Below, piece by piece: positions 53,011 to 62,943 of a stretch of 64,000 bases of DNA. The DNA lies in the NCBI RefSeq assembly GCF_001278705.1, contig NZ_CP012600.1, positions 3,411,917 through 3,475,916 of the forward strand, given 5' to 3'. The first letter of the stretch is position 1; each line of letters begins with the position of its first letter. This DNA comes from Bacillus gobiensis. Its GTDB lineage: Bacteria; Bacillota; Bacilli; Bacillales; Bacillaceae. Made by a program: the position numbers and the translations under genes. The notes below the pieces were generated by a model. It worked only from the letters and a program-made list of their open reading frames with translations. It did not search any database and was not told where the DNA came from.

Positions 53011-53080
53011 ACTTATGATCCTCCCTCCACAGATAAAATACCAATATTTATCATAACATACATTATCTATTTACCATTCT

Positions 53081-53096
53081 TGTTTCACGTGAAACT
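53081..53096. promoter_or_regulatory. parS-like ParB/Spo0J binding site
   Basis: TGTTTCACGTGAAACT matches the Bacillus parS consensus TGTTNCACGTGAAACA at every fixed base except the last. It lies in an intergenic region, consistent with a chromosome-partition site near the origin. Confidence 0.75.
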
Positions 53097-53134
53097 AAAA
53101 AACCAGAGCAGGAAAATTCCATGATCTGGTTTTT
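53097..53134 (-). terminator. Terminator of the phosphatase gene
   Basis: AAAAACCAGA pairs with TCTGGTTTTT; flanked by T-rich sequence on both strands. Confidence 0.75.
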
Positions 53135-53149
53135 CGCCTTTCAATGAGA

Positions 53150-55369
53150 CTAAACCATTTTTCTTCTATTAACTATAAAGCTAACGCCACCAATAACAAT
53201 GAAAGCAGCCCCAATTAAAAGCAATGTATACATATTCGTTGCGGTATCAGGCAACTCATTTTCTGATACATCGTCCATGCTGCTGTCAGTTGATTCTTGA
53301 TTATCGTTGATATCATTGTTTTGGCTGCTGTCGTCTGAGCTTTCGTCATTTCCTGAGACTTTGCTGTCATCGTCATTTTCATTAGTATTGGAAATAGGCT
53401 CGGCAGATACCTCTTTTTTAACGACTTTGATTTTCGTTTCTTCACTTTTATTTCCGCTCATATCTTCTGCAGAGATAACTAGTTCTGTGTTTGCCGCTTG
53501 TTTTTCCATAGCGATTTTGAAGTTGCCTTCTTTATCGGCAGAAGCACTTCCCAATTCGGTATTTCCTGCTTTTACTGTGACTTTTACATTTGCTTCTGTT
53601 TTACCTGTAACGGCTGTATCCTCGTTATTAACCTCGTTTACCTTCGGCTTTGCTGGCGCTGTTTTATCGCTGACAGTCACCTTTACTTCTTCACTTTTGT
53701 TTCCGTCAGCATCTTCTGCATATACCGTGAGCTCTGTTCCCGGTTTTTGTTTCGGAATCTCAGCTTTAAATTTCCCATTTTTGTCGGCTGAAGCACTGCC
53801 TATTTCGTTGTTTCCGCTTTTGATTGTCACTTTCGCATTCGCATCTGCTGTGCCTGTGACGAATGCATCTGCATCACTTACATCGTCGACCTTTGGCTTT
53901 GCAGGAGCTTGTACATCTTTTTTCTCAATCCCGAACTGGTCAATAATGTATGGGTCCATTCCTTTATTTCGATCAATTTCATACGAAACAACAGTTAACC
54001 GGTTGACGTCAATCGTTACACTTGCGAAGTTTTGAATCGCTCCACGAACCGGCCTTGATGAATCTTCCGGATCTGATCCATATTTAGCTGCATGGTTTTC
54101 ATCGGCAAGTTCAAATTTGCTGTAAAATTCATCACCCAAGATTGGATCTTGATTTTTATAATATACTTTAGGACCGGATGTGGCTGGAATAAAATAAATC
54201 GATCCATCCGGATTGACTGTATATTCAATCGACTTTCCGTTTATCATTTCTTTAATTTTTGTTTGTTCTGTAGCTTTGTTTTCCTTATTAATTGGTTTTG
54301 AACGGGCATAAATATGATCATGTCCCTGGAATACAAAATCAACGCCAAGCTCAGCAATGACTGGTGCAATCTTATTTCTAACCCCGTTTTCATCAATAAT
54401 ATCTGAGTCAGTCGCATGGTTGGAGGTTGTATATGGACCTTTATGCATTAAAACAATCACCCATCTTGCCCCGTTTGCCTTCGCTTTTTGAATATCTGAT
54501 TTCATCCATTTCATTTGTGCAGGTGTAAAATCAGCGTATTCTTCAGAATCTTCATTGTTATTTAATACGACAAAATGAGTGTTGCTGTAATCATATGAAT
54601 AATATGCGCCGGTTGTAGTATCACTGCCCGGTGCTTCTTGAATGTTAAAGTGGTCTATAAAAGAATTAGGCTGCTTTTCATGGTTTCCGGCAGCAGGAGC
54701 AACTGTCGTATTTCCCCACGTTTGTTTACTATTTTCAATTAGCCAGTCCCACTGATCCTCAATATTGCCTTTGTCAACAAAGTCGCCGGTTACCGCCATA
54801 AACGATTCTCCTTTAATCGTTTCGGCTGCTTTATTAAACGTTTGAGCGGCCAAAATGGCTTCTTCCTCTGTTTTTGCTTGCGGGTCGGTTAAGTTCATAA
54901 ATGTGAACGCACCTGATTCGGGCGCTGTTTTCACTGTCCCTACTTCACTCCATATGCCAAGCTTTTCATCGCCGACACGATATTGATACTCGGTATTGGC
55001 TTTTAAGCCTTTTGCTTCTGCTTTATGTACGATTTCTTCTTTATCGTTTGTTGATACGTAGCTGATCCCTTTAAACTTTTTCGCCTTACTAAAATCGGGA
55101 GTTTCATTTGTTTTTTCTACAATTTGCAAATCACTTGCCCCGGATGCATGTGTTGTATACCAAGTAAATCCTTTTGTCGTCTTGGCATCCCCAGTGAATG
55201 TAGGAATGACTTTTTTTACGTTTCCTTTTGGCGCATTTGGATCTGGAGTAACATTCATAGGGTTTTCCGCTGCTTTTGCCGAAATACCGGGAGCTGCAAA
55301 AAACATACCTAAGGTTAGCAAGAATACGGCTGCGATTGCTGCTGCTTTTTTGAATTGGTTCAACTTCAA
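53150..55369 (-). CDS. Wall-anchored purple acid phosphatase/metallophosphoesterase
   Basis: 739 residues. A signal peptide (about 1-33), a fibronectin-like N-terminal purple-acid-phosphatase domain, and a metallophosphatase domain with NLTDPQ, VTGDFVDKG, GNHEK, VLMHKGPY and GHDHIYARS metal ligands. Two Ig-like repeats follow (APAKPKVDDVSDADAFVTG and TAPAKPKVNEVNNEDTAVTG start them), then an acidic Ser/Asp/Asn linker, and a C-terminal sorting signal LPDTA (706-710), hydrophobic helix and RRK tail. LPDTA is a SrtD-type signal as in YfkN. TTG start follows AAAGGAGAAGG. It probably releases phosphate from organic esters at the cell surface. Confidence 0.9.
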   Translation of the reverse strand: MKLNQFKKAAAIAAVFLLTLGMFFAAPGISAKAAENPMNVTPDPNAPKGNVKKVIPTFTGDAKTTKGFTWYTTHASGASDLQIVEKTNETPDFSKAKKFKGISYVSTNDKEEIVHKAEAKGLKANTEYQYRVGDEKLGIWSEVGTVKTAPESGAFTFMNLTDPQAKTEEEAILAAQTFNKAAETIKGESFMAVTGDFVDKGNIEDQWDWLIENSKQTWGNTTVAPAAGNHEKQPNSFIDHFNIQEAPGSDTTTGAYYSYDYSNTHFVVLNNNEDSEEYADFTPAQMKWMKSDIQKAKANGARWVIVLMHKGPYTTSNHATDSDIIDENGVRNKIAPVIAELGVDFVFQGHDHIYARSKPINKENKATEQTKIKEMINGKSIEYTVNPDGSIYFIPATSGPKVYYKNQDPILGDEFYSKFELADENHAAKYGSDPEDSSRPVRGAIQNFASVTIDVNRLTVVSYEIDRNKGMDPYIIDQFGIEKKDVQAPAKPKVDDVSDADAFVTGTADANAKVTIKSGNNEIGSASADKNGKFKAEIPKQKPGTELTVYAEDADGNKSEEVKVTVSDKTAPAKPKVNEVNNEDTAVTGKTEANVKVTVKAGNTELGSASADKEGNFKIAMEKQAANTELVISAEDMSGNKSEETKIKVVKKEVSAEPISNTNENDDDSKVSGNDESSDDSSQNNDINDNQESTDSSMDDVSENELPDTATNMYTLLLIGAAFIVIGGVSFIVNRRKMV

Positions 55370-55649
55370 AATATCCTTCTCCTTTTTTAGATAAAATTTG
55401 ACCTAGTGCCGATTCTACAGAACGAATAAAAATTAATTGTAAATTTAAGATAAATATTCCGTAAAAATTTACCTTGGAAAATTACGGTTGTATTTAAAGG
55501 TGGACAGAATTCCGGCATCATTCCAAGCTCCGGCACTATAAATTCCAACAGACAATAGCTGAAACATGAAACTTTAACAATTCCCAGAAAGGATTCTCCC
55601 GTTTCCTATCGAAATTTATATATAATTTAAAATGGAAGGATGGGTAACC

Positions 55650-56636
55650 GTGGAAATAAGAAAGCTTGGCAGCACAGGCTTGGAAGTATCCGCTCTTGGA
55701 TTGGGATGTATGGGCATGTCGGATTTTTATGGTGCACGGGATGATGAGGAATCGATCAAAACACTTCATTATGCCATTGATGCAGGGATCAATTTCTTAG
55801 ATACCGCCGATATGTACGGTGTCGGAAAAAACGAAGAATTAGTCGGCCGGGCAATCAAAGGCATTCGAAATCAAGTGATTGTGGCAACCAAATTTGGCAA
55901 CGTCAGAGCAGAAGACGGCACCTTTTTAGGGGTAAACGGCCATCCGGATTACGTGAGAGAGGCTTGTGATAAAAGCCTTCGCCGTCTTGGTGTTGATTAT
56001 ATTGACCTGTATTATCAGCACCGGGTCGATCCTACGGTTCCCATTGAAGAAACGATTGGAGCCATGGCAGATTTGGTTCAGCTAGGAAAGGTGCGATACA
56101 TTGGATTATCTGAAGCTGCACCGGAAACGATTAAGCGGGCCCATGCCGTACATCCAATTTCTGCGCTGCAAACAGAGTATTCGCTTTGGAGCAGGGAACC
56201 GGAGGAACAAATCCTGCCGACGATTAGAGAGTTGGGAATTGGGTTTGTACCTTACAGCCCGTTAGGCCGGGGATTTTTGACCGGACAAATTCAAACGTTT
56301 GACGACTTAGACGAGGACGACTATCGTCGTTTTTCTCCACGCTTCCAAGGCGAGAACTTCCAGAAGAATCTCGATTTGGTAGACAGGATAAAAGAAATAG
56401 CTGAGGAAAAAAGCTGTCAGCCTTCACAGCTCGCTCTTGCCTGGCTGCTGGCTCAAGGGAATGACATCGTACCGATCCCGGGTACGAAGAGAATAAAATA
56501 TGTAGAAGAAAATATCGGCGCCCTTCATATCCACTTATCAGAAAGTGACGTGGCGCGAATCAACGAAGCAGCGCCGCTTGGAGCTGCTGTCGGTGATCGT
56601 TATCATGAAGCCGGGATGAAAAGTGTAAATTTATAA
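55650..56636 (+). CDS. Aldo/keto reductase
   Basis: About 328 residues from GTG 55650, which lies about 10 nt after GGAAGG; the frame also opens at ATG 55632 inside that site. The tetrad is in [13 protein letters not shown] (Asp, Tyr), VIVATKFG (Lys) and [10 protein letters not shown] (His). The C-terminal [17 protein letters not shown] binds NADP. It resembles YakC-type enzymes that reduce aldehydes. Single gene; the minus-strand levanase operon ends at the shared terminator downstream. Confidence 0.92.
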   Translation: MEIRKLGSTGLEVSALGLGCMGMSDFYGARDDEESIKTLHYAIDAGINFLDTADMYGVGKNEELVGRAIKGIRNQVIVATKFGNVRAEDGTFLGVNGHPDYVREACDKSLRRLGVDYIDLYYQHRVDPTVPIEETIGAMADLVQLGKVRYIGLSEAAPETIKRAHAVHPISALQTEYSLWSREPEEQILPTIRELGIGFVPYSPLGRGFLTGQIQTFDDLDEDDYRRFSPRFQGENFQKNLDLVDRIKEIAEEKSCQPSQLALAWLLAQGNDIVPIPGTKRIKYVEENIGALHIHLSESDVARINEAAPLGAAVGDRYHEAGMKSVNL

Positions 56637-56640
56637 CTAG

Positions 56641-56677
56641 AAAACCATGTCCGGATCAGCTCCGAACATGGTTTTTT
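56641..56677. terminator. Bidirectional terminator
   Basis: AAAACCATGT-c-CGGA pairs with TCCG-a-ACATGGTTTT around a short loop; convergent genes on both sides. Confidence 0.9.
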
Positions 56678-56681
56678 CTCG

Positions 56682-59600
56682 TTATTGAGTTGCCCGGACA
56701 TTTTGGAAGGCTGTTGTCGAATGCCACACATTCAACCCGTAATATCCATTAGTAAGGACATCGTCATTTTTTTCAATCACTAGCTCGCCGTTCAAGTAGA
56801 TTTTGATCGTATTCTGATTCGTGACTGCCTTGAGATGATATTTCTTGTTCGGGTCCAGATCCTTCGGCACGACTTGAAGCTCTTCCGGTACTCCGTTATT
56901 AAATCGGATCAGCTTCATGGCGTCGTGGTGAATATCGACATTGGCAACATAGGCGTTTTTGGCTGTATTATCCGAGCGGAATACCAGTCCGCCTGCACCC
57001 ACACGATTGTCAACGGTATCTTTATTCGGATCATTTGGGTGGGAATCCGTGTCCAACACCTCAATATCCGCTTCATAGGTGAAGTTTGTGCCAGTCTGGC
57101 TGGAAAGGATAAAGGAATCTCCTTCACTTTGCCCTTGCTTGCCTTTTATCGTGTCGGCCCATAATCCGCTTTTTGTTTGCCATCCGGTGAGATTGGATGA
57201 AAACGGGCTTTCTTTCCATATAGACGACAAAGGATACATCTCAAATTTGGCAACATTCACTGTACCGCCCTTGCTGTACAATTCAACGCCTTTGCTTGCC
57301 GCACCAGGGAAAATCTGATCGGTAATGACTTTTTTTCCTTGATTGCCGAATACTTCAACGGACGAATGATCAAGGAACACATGAAGCCTGATTTTCCCTT
57401 GTTCTGAAGGCATTGGAGCAGCATGGATACCCTTTACATCCGGACCGAAGTCAAATGAACCGGATTTGCTGCGGTCCACAAACAGCTTTTTTGCCTGAAG
57501 ATCATAGCCGATCACCGTTTCTTCATTTATACCTTTTCGCACTTTCAAGCCAACCTCACTCGCTCCTGAACCTGCCACATCAAATTCGACGATGAATTCA
57601 GCCGATTCTGCTTCTTTCCCAGCAGAAAGCGATTGACCGGACTGAATCAGCTTATTGTGGAATTGAACACCTTGCCCGCTTAGTCTTAGCGATTGAAGCG
57701 AAACAGGAGTCTGCTGTAATCGTAAACCTTCCGGAGTCTGCGCCAATTCCATTTTTCTCGGCAGTGTCATTGAGCTTCTCCAAGTGGTCGTCGGCGTGTG
57801 GTTTGCGTATTTCCAGTTACTCATCCAGCCGAGCCAGTATTTTTCTCCGTTCGGTCCTTCGGTATTGTTCCATTCAACAGCGGCATAAAAATCAGCTCCG
57901 TAATCCGTCCATAATGTTTCTTGCGGAGGATTGTCACTTTTAAAGGTTTTGCCGTCAAACTCGCCGATAAAATATTGGCCGCCGCTGCCTCCCGCAGCCG
58001 CACCATCTCCAACGCTGACTTGTAAGACCCATTTTTTCTTCGACGGATCGCCTGCCACCGGAAGCTGGAATAGAGCCGGGCATTCCCACACGCCTCCGTT
58101 ATTTCCATATGTGGAGTTCACCCATTCTCCTGATACGGCGGTCCAGTTGTCGATCGTTCCGTTATTCCTTGCTTCCCCGTTCTCCTCAACCGGTTGTGCT
58201 TTTTTGTCTATGTTTTCAGGCATGCTACCGGTATTATTAACTTTAATGTCGTCAACATTGATATGTCCCCATCCATTTTTTTCATAATCTACGAGTTTAA
58301 GATAGAGGACCTCGTCTCGAAAAGCAGAAGCATCCCAAATATAACGACGGTACGTTTCATCTTCTTTCCACTTTGTATTGGTCTGCCGTAAAATTTCCTT
58401 ATCATCCGAAGCTCTCATCAAAGCCAGATAGGTGGATTCGTTGTTTCCTCCCCCAAGCATGAAATTGATTTCTCCTGAGCCTGCTAATTTGAAATAAGAT
58501 GACCTCGCTTCACCTGTTGGTTCATCAAAAGGAATCTGTGCCGCTCCCCACAAATGATAATTCCCTTGTTGTCCAAACGATCCTCCCCAATAAGAGGTAG
58601 CATTTGTAACATGAGCATTGCTGAAGGCATTTCCTGATAATACTTCCCACCCGGAGAAATTGCCTGTTTCAAAATCTCCATTTTTAATGTTCGTTTCATT
58701 GGTAACAATATTTTTTTCTGCCTTAATGTTCTGGAAAACGGCTTTTGCGTTCCAAACATTTAAACCAAAATGTCCGCTTGAAAAGGCGCCATCATGTATA
58801 TCATGAATAAGTGTTTCATCAAGGTAGACCTTGATGTTGTCACCTAACGTGGCAACTTTTAATTCGTATTGTCTATCTGTTTCCAGAGCAATCGTTTTTT
58901 CAGCGAGAACGGAAATCTGCCCGCCAACGATTTTCATCAGCTTCACTTTGTCATTTAACGCGTCCACATTGGCAACGTATCCGTTCTGGGCGGCTCTGTC
59001 TGCTTTAAAGAGAAGGGCACCTGCACCTTTTCCTCCAGACGAACCTGATACCTTAATGTCTGCTTTGTAAATTAAGTCGGTCCCAGTCTCGTTTGCAACG
59101 GTAAATGCGTCCGATGGAGAAGAACCCGTCAGTCCTTCTAATGTTTTTGTCCATTCACCGCCGGCAGGTTGAAAACCGGATAGGTTTGTGATTACGTTCG
59201 TCGTGTTCGTAAATGTGACATTCCGAATCACAGCGGTGGAATTGCGCCCGATAAGTCCGAATTTACCGTTTTCAAAACTTGTATCTGAAGCTGTGAGCTC
59301 TGAAGTGCCATTCACAAAAACGGAAATGTTCGGTCCATCTGTAACGACCTTTAAATGGTAACTTTTTGATGGTTGAATTGACATATCTTTGGAGCGAATT
59401 TCTGTTGGAATTCCGTTTTCGATTTTTACGAGCTTCACTTTGTTTTCTTCGGCGTCAAGCAATGCCGCATATCCGTTTTTAGCCGGATCATCCGAACGGA
59501 AGAGAAGTCCTCCTGCACCAATCCTTCCATTCTTTTCAACATTCATAACGTCCCCTTCGTACGTGAAAGAGGTGCCTCTATCATTTGAAAGGCTGTATGC

Positions 59601-60272
59601 ATATTTCCCTTTAGCAGTATTTGCCTGAATGCCCCCATCCGGGCCAAATTCGCTTGCGTAAGACCAATTCTTTAAATCAGGTGAGGTGTAAAACATAATT
59701 TTGTCTTTCGCTGCCAGGGTCATCACCCATTTTTGTGTTCCGTCATGCCAAAAAACTTTAGGATCTCGCCAATCTGGAATTGGCGGATTTGGCATAACTG
59801 GATTCCCATTGTATTTCGTCCAGGTTCTCCCTTTGTCAAGACTGTACGCAATACTCTGTACCTGCTTCGGTCCATCTGCATGAGTAAAAATAGCCACCAT
59901 GGCATTTTGACCGAAACCGGCAGTATTATTTTTGTCAATGACAGCGCTTCCAGAGAAGATCCAGCCATTTTCATCCGGCAGCAAGGCCATAGGGAGGTGC
60001 TCCCAGTTTACAAGATCCTTGCTGACCGCATGCCCCCAATGCATCGGTCCCCAGGTGGTGCCATATGGATAGTATTGATAAAAAAGATGATATTCGCCTT
60101 CGAAAAAAACCATTCCATTTGGGTCATTCATCCAATTGGCTTCCGGAGAAAAATGAAATTGGTTCCGAAACGGCTCTTTGTAATAATCAGCACCGGCCGC
60201 TGTTCCTATATTAAACTGAAAAACGACCGAACATAACAAAGCAACAATTAACAGCCTGCTTATCAGTCTCAT
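56682..60272 (-). CDS. Secreted multi-domain levanase, GH32 split by inserted domains (1196 residues)
   Basis: Signal peptide about 1-27. GH32 propeller part one (about 34-210) has WMNDPNG (nucleophile Asp50) and WRDPK (Asp170). Residues about 211-725 are an insertion: two LamG/CBM66-like units (NGRIGAGGLLFRSDDPAKNG near 248-267; SSGGKGAGALLFKADRAAQN near 411-430) and a jelly-roll-like unit starting NGDFETGNFSGWEV (531-678). The propeller resumes at GGVWECPALF (acid/base Glu730), then the beta-sandwich to about 1018, and another CBM66-like domain (1022-1196). Start ATG follows GGAGGAAG. It is the last gene of a sugar ABC transporter operon under a cre site. All catalytic residues remain, so activity on levan is likely. 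Confidence 0.9.
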   Translation of the reverse strand: MRLISRLLIVALLCSVVFQFNIGTAAGADYYKEPFRNQFHFSPEANWMNDPNGMVFFEGEYHLFYQYYPYGTTWGPMHWGHAVSKDLVNWEHLPMALLPDENGWIFSGSAVIDKNNTAGFGQNAMVAIFTHADGPKQVQSIAYSLDKGRTWTKYNGNPVMPNPPIPDWRDPKVFWHDGTQKWVMTLAAKDKIMFYTSPDLKNWSYASEFGPDGGIQANTAKGKYAYSLSNDRGTSFTYEGDVMNVEKNGRIGAGGLLFRSDDPAKNGYAALLDAEENKVKLVKIENGIPTEIRSKDMSIQPSKSYHLKVVTDGPNISVFVNGTSELTASDTSFENGKFGLIGRNSTAVIRNVTFTNTTNVITNLSGFQPAGGEWTKTLEGLTGSSPSDAFTVANETGTDLIYKADIKVSGSSGGKGAGALLFKADRAAQNGYVANVDALNDKVKLMKIVGGQISVLAEKTIALETDRQYELKVATLGDNIKVYLDETLIHDIHDGAFSSGHFGLNVWNAKAVFQNIKAEKNIVTNETNIKNGDFETGNFSGWEVLSGNAFSNAHVTNATSYWGGSFGQQGNYHLWGAAQIPFDEPTGEARSSYFKLAGSGEINFMLGGGNNESTYLALMRASDDKEILRQTNTKWKEDETYRRYIWDASAFRDEVLYLKLVDYEKNGWGHINVDDIKVNNTGSMPENIDKKAQPVEENGEARNNGTIDNWTAVSGEWVNSTYGNNGGVWECPALFQLPVAGDPSKKKWVLQVSVGDGAAAGGSGGQYFIGEFDGKTFKSDNPPQETLWTDYGADFYAAVEWNNTEGPNGEKYWLGWMSNWKYANHTPTTTWRSSMTLPRKMELAQTPEGLRLQQTPVSLQSLRLSGQGVQFHNKLIQSGQSLSAGKEAESAEFIVEFDVAGSGASEVGLKVRKGINEETVIGYDLQAKKLFVDRSKSGSFDFGPDVKGIHAAPMPSEQGKIRLHVFLDHSSVEVFGNQGKKVITDQIFPGAASKGVELYSKGGTVNVAKFEMYPLSSIWKESPFSSNLTGWQTKSGLWADTIKGKQGQSEGDSFILSSQTGTNFTYEADIEVLDTDSHPNDPNKDTVDNRVGAGGLVFRSDNTAKNAYVANVDIHHDAMKLIRFNNGVPEELQVVPKDLDPNKKYHLKAVTNQNTIKIYLNGELVIEKNDDVLTNGYYGLNVWHSTTAFQNVRATQ

Positions 60273-60344
60273 TCTCTTCCTCCAAATATGTTGTTAATTT
60301 TTTAAAGTATAGAGACTTTAAGGGGCGGACAAGCCACCCCTCGC

Positions 60345-61322
60345 TTACGAGTTTCGGGCACGCAGACGGTCAATCAGAACCGCAGTGATGATTACACCGC
60401 CTTTGACAACAAGCTGCCAGTAGTAGTTGACATCCATTAATGTCAGTCCGTTGCTGATGACACCCATGATCAGAACCCCGATAATCGTTCCTTGAATTTT
60501 CCCTACTCCGCCTGTAAGACTTGTGCCTCCCAAAATGACGGCGGCAATCGCATCAAGTTCATACATTTGACCTGCTGTCGGCTGGCCGGAATACAGTCGG
60601 CCCGCGAGCACAACCCCACCGAGTCCGGCAAGAAGCCCGCTAATGGAGTACACGTTGATCAACGATCTTTCTACTTTAATTCCTGTCAGCCTTGCTGCTT
60701 CCTGGTTTCCTCCGATGGCATATATATGACGGCCGAACATGGTGTATTTCAAAACGAGAAACATAATCACGTACACGATCAGCATGATATATATTGGCAC
60801 CGGGATGCCGAAAATATAGCCGGCACCTACAAATTTAAAGCCGGCAGCCTGAAGCGCGATCGGATACCCTCCGCTGATGACATAAGCAAGTCCCCTTACG
60901 TATGTGAAGCTTCCCAAGGTCACGATAAAAGCGGGCAGCTTAGCTTTGGCGGTAAGAAACCCATTGATCAGGCCGACAATATAGCCTGTTCCAATACCAA
61001 TAAGCATCGCGAGAAAGGTATTTACTCCCGCTGCAGAAGCCATAACAGAGACGACTCCGGTTAGAGCGACTGTCGAGCCGACAGAGAGATCAATCCCGCC
61101 TGTCAAAATGACGATCGTCATCCCCGCTGCCAATATCGCAATGATGGATACTTGTTTTAATACGTTGAGTAAATTTGAGACTTCCAAAAAGTTAGGTGCG
61201 GTAAAAGAAAGAATAAGACACAATAGGGCTAAAATAATGATCATGCCAAGACGGTTTTGTAATTCAACGACTCTCCATCCTGCCTGTGATTTTTGTAATG
61301 ATGCTTCCGATCCTAGTTTCAT
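60345..61322 (-). CDS. CUT2 sugar ABC transporter permease (FrcC/RbsC-like)
   Basis: 325 residues, about ten membrane helices. Motifs GGIDLSVGSTVALTGVVSVM and GGNQEAARLTGIKVERSLIN and LGGTSLTGGVGKIQGTIIGV are typical of RbsC-type permeases. Start and stop spacing (3 bp after the ATPase stop) shows tight coupling. With the downstream levanase, the sugar is probably fructose rather than ribose. Confidence 0.92.
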   Translation of the reverse strand: MKLGSEASLQKSQAGWRVVELQNRLGMIIILALLCLILSFTAPNFLEVSNLLNVLKQVSIIAILAAGMTIVILTGGIDLSVGSTVALTGVVSVMASAAGVNTFLAMLIGIGTGYIVGLINGFLTAKAKLPAFIVTLGSFTYVRGLAYVISGGYPIALQAAGFKFVGAGYIFGIPVPIYIMLIVYVIMFLVLKYTMFGRHIYAIGGNQEAARLTGIKVERSLINVYSISGLLAGLGGVVLAGRLYSGQPTAGQMYELDAIAAVILGGTSLTGGVGKIQGTIIGVLIMGVISNGLTLMDVNYYWQLVVKGGVIITAVLIDRLRARNS

Positions 61323-61325
61323 TTG

Positions 61326-62879
61326 TTATTTGCCTCCTGTCGCATAGTGCATGATCTTCTCTTGTGTTGCCTCTTCTCGCTGGAGCTCACCGGTTAAACG
61401 TCCTTCACTCATAACGAGAATCCGGTCACTGACTCCAAGTACCTCCGGCAGTTCAGACGATATCATCAAGACAGCCAATCCCTGCTCGGCCAAACCGCTG
61501 ATGATTTTGTGGATTTCGGTTTTCGCCCCGATATCGACACCGCGGGTTGGCTCATCAAGAAGGAGGACCTTTGGATGAATCGAAAGCCATTTGGCAATGA
61601 CGACTTTTTGCTGGTTTCCACCGCTTAATGAAGATACCGGCAATTCAGGATTAGCTACTTTTACCCCTAGATTTTGAATGTGCTTTCCTGCTGCGCTTCC
61701 TGCTTGCCTCCAGCTCAGCATTCCAAATTTAGAAAAGCTGCTCATTTCTGTCATGATGAGGTTTTCTTTCACTGACATATCCAGAAATAGCCCCTGCTCC
61801 TTCCGGCTTTCCGGCACGTGGGCAATTCCATTTTTGATCGCATCGATTGGGTTTCGGATATGAACCGGCTGCCCATCAACGAGGATTTCTCCGCTCTTAA
61901 GGGAAGCAGCGCCAAAAATCGCGCGGACAAGCTCTGTTCTTCCCGCACCCACCAATCCCGCGATCCCGACGATTTCCCCGGGATATACTTGAAAAGAAAC
62001 ATCCTGTACAAATGTTTGATCGGTTACATTCCGAAGTTCAAGTACAGGTTTGTTTGTTACCCTTTTACCGGTGGCCTGCTTGCGCGTTTGGCGCTTGAAT
62101 AGATCCTTCAGGTCCCTTCCGACCATTAATTTGACCAGATGCTCCGGGTTGGTTTCTTCGATTGGTCCGCTTGCGATCCAATCCCCGTCACGTAAAACAG
62201 TAAAACGATCGGATATTTTGAAGATTTCATCCATCCGATGCGAAATATAAATAATAGCTACCCCTTGCTTCTTCAAATCTTCGATGATCGTAAATAATTT
62301 ATTTATTTCTTTATCAGATAAAGATGCCGTCGGTTCATCCATTATCAGCACCTCTGCCTTGAAGGACAAAGCTCTCGCAATTTCCACCACCTGCTGCTCC
62401 GCGACACTCAGCTTGGAAACAAGCGTCTTGGGGTTTAAGCTTGAGCCCATGGAGCGCAGAATGCTTCCCGCTTTCTCATGAACCTTTTCCCAATCGACTA
62501 TCCCAAAGGTTTTTTTCGGAAATTTGGTACCCATTAATATATTTTCACTAATGGTTAGGTTGGGTGAAAGATTCAGCTCCTGATGGATGACACTGATCCC
62601 TTTGTTTCTTGCTTCTAGCGGCGATTTCCACTCAATGGGTGAGTCCTTATATACAATTTCTCCATTTGCATCCGGAGTGTATATCCCGCCTAAAATCTTC
62701 ATCAAAGTCGACTTTCCGGCTCCGTTTTCCCCCATCAGCGCATGGACTTCACCGGGATATAGGGATATTTTTACGTCTTTTAGCACCTTGACACTTGAAA
62801 AAGTTTTGCTGATGTTCTTCATTTCAAGTACAGGCCGCGGCATTTCTCCTGCATCAATGAATACCTGCTCGCTTCCCAC
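61326..62879 (-). CDS. CUT2 sugar ABC transporter, double ATPase (FrcA/RbsA-like)
   Basis: 517 residues with two nucleotide-binding domains. Domain 1 has GENGAGKSTLM, LSVAEQQVVEIARALS and LIMDEPTASL. Domain 2 has a degenerate Walker A (GLVGAGRTELVRA), a signature LSGGNQQKVVIAKWL and LLLDEPTRGVD. This asymmetry is normal for RbsA/FrcA. Start is GTG 62879 after AAAGGAGG. It lies 64 bp after the binding protein gene, with a stable hairpin between. Confidence 0.92.
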   Translation of the reverse strand: MGSEQVFIDAGEMPRPVLEMKNISKTFSSVKVLKDVKISLYPGEVHALMGENGAGKSTLMKILGGIYTPDANGEIVYKDSPIEWKSPLEARNKGISVIHQELNLSPNLTISENILMGTKFPKKTFGIVDWEKVHEKAGSILRSMGSSLNPKTLVSKLSVAEQQVVEIARALSFKAEVLIMDEPTASLSDKEINKLFTIIEDLKKQGVAIIYISHRMDEIFKISDRFTVLRDGDWIASGPIEETNPEHLVKLMVGRDLKDLFKRQTRKQATGKRVTNKPVLELRNVTDQTFVQDVSFQVYPGEIVGIAGLVGAGRTELVRAIFGAASLKSGEILVDGQPVHIRNPIDAIKNGIAHVPESRKEQGLFLDMSVKENLIMTEMSSFSKFGMLSWRQAGSAAGKHIQNLGVKVANPELPVSSLSGGNQQKVVIAKWLSIHPKVLLLDEPTRGVDIGAKTEIHKIISGLAEQGLAVLMISSELPEVLGVSDRILVMSEGRLTGELQREEATQEKIMHYATGGK

Positions 62880-62900
62880 CAGATCTTCCTCCTTTTGTTA

Positions 62901-62933
62901 GAACATACAGTCCGATAAGCGGACTGTATGTTC
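62901..62933 (-). other. Intercistronic stem-loop between binding protein and ATPase genes
   Basis: GAACATACAGTCCG-ataag-CGGACTGTATGTTC is a perfect 14-bp stem with no T run after it on the minus strand, so it more likely stabilises the binding-protein mRNA or reduces read-through than ends transcription. Confidence 0.65.
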
Positions 62934-62943
62934 CTTATTTCTC

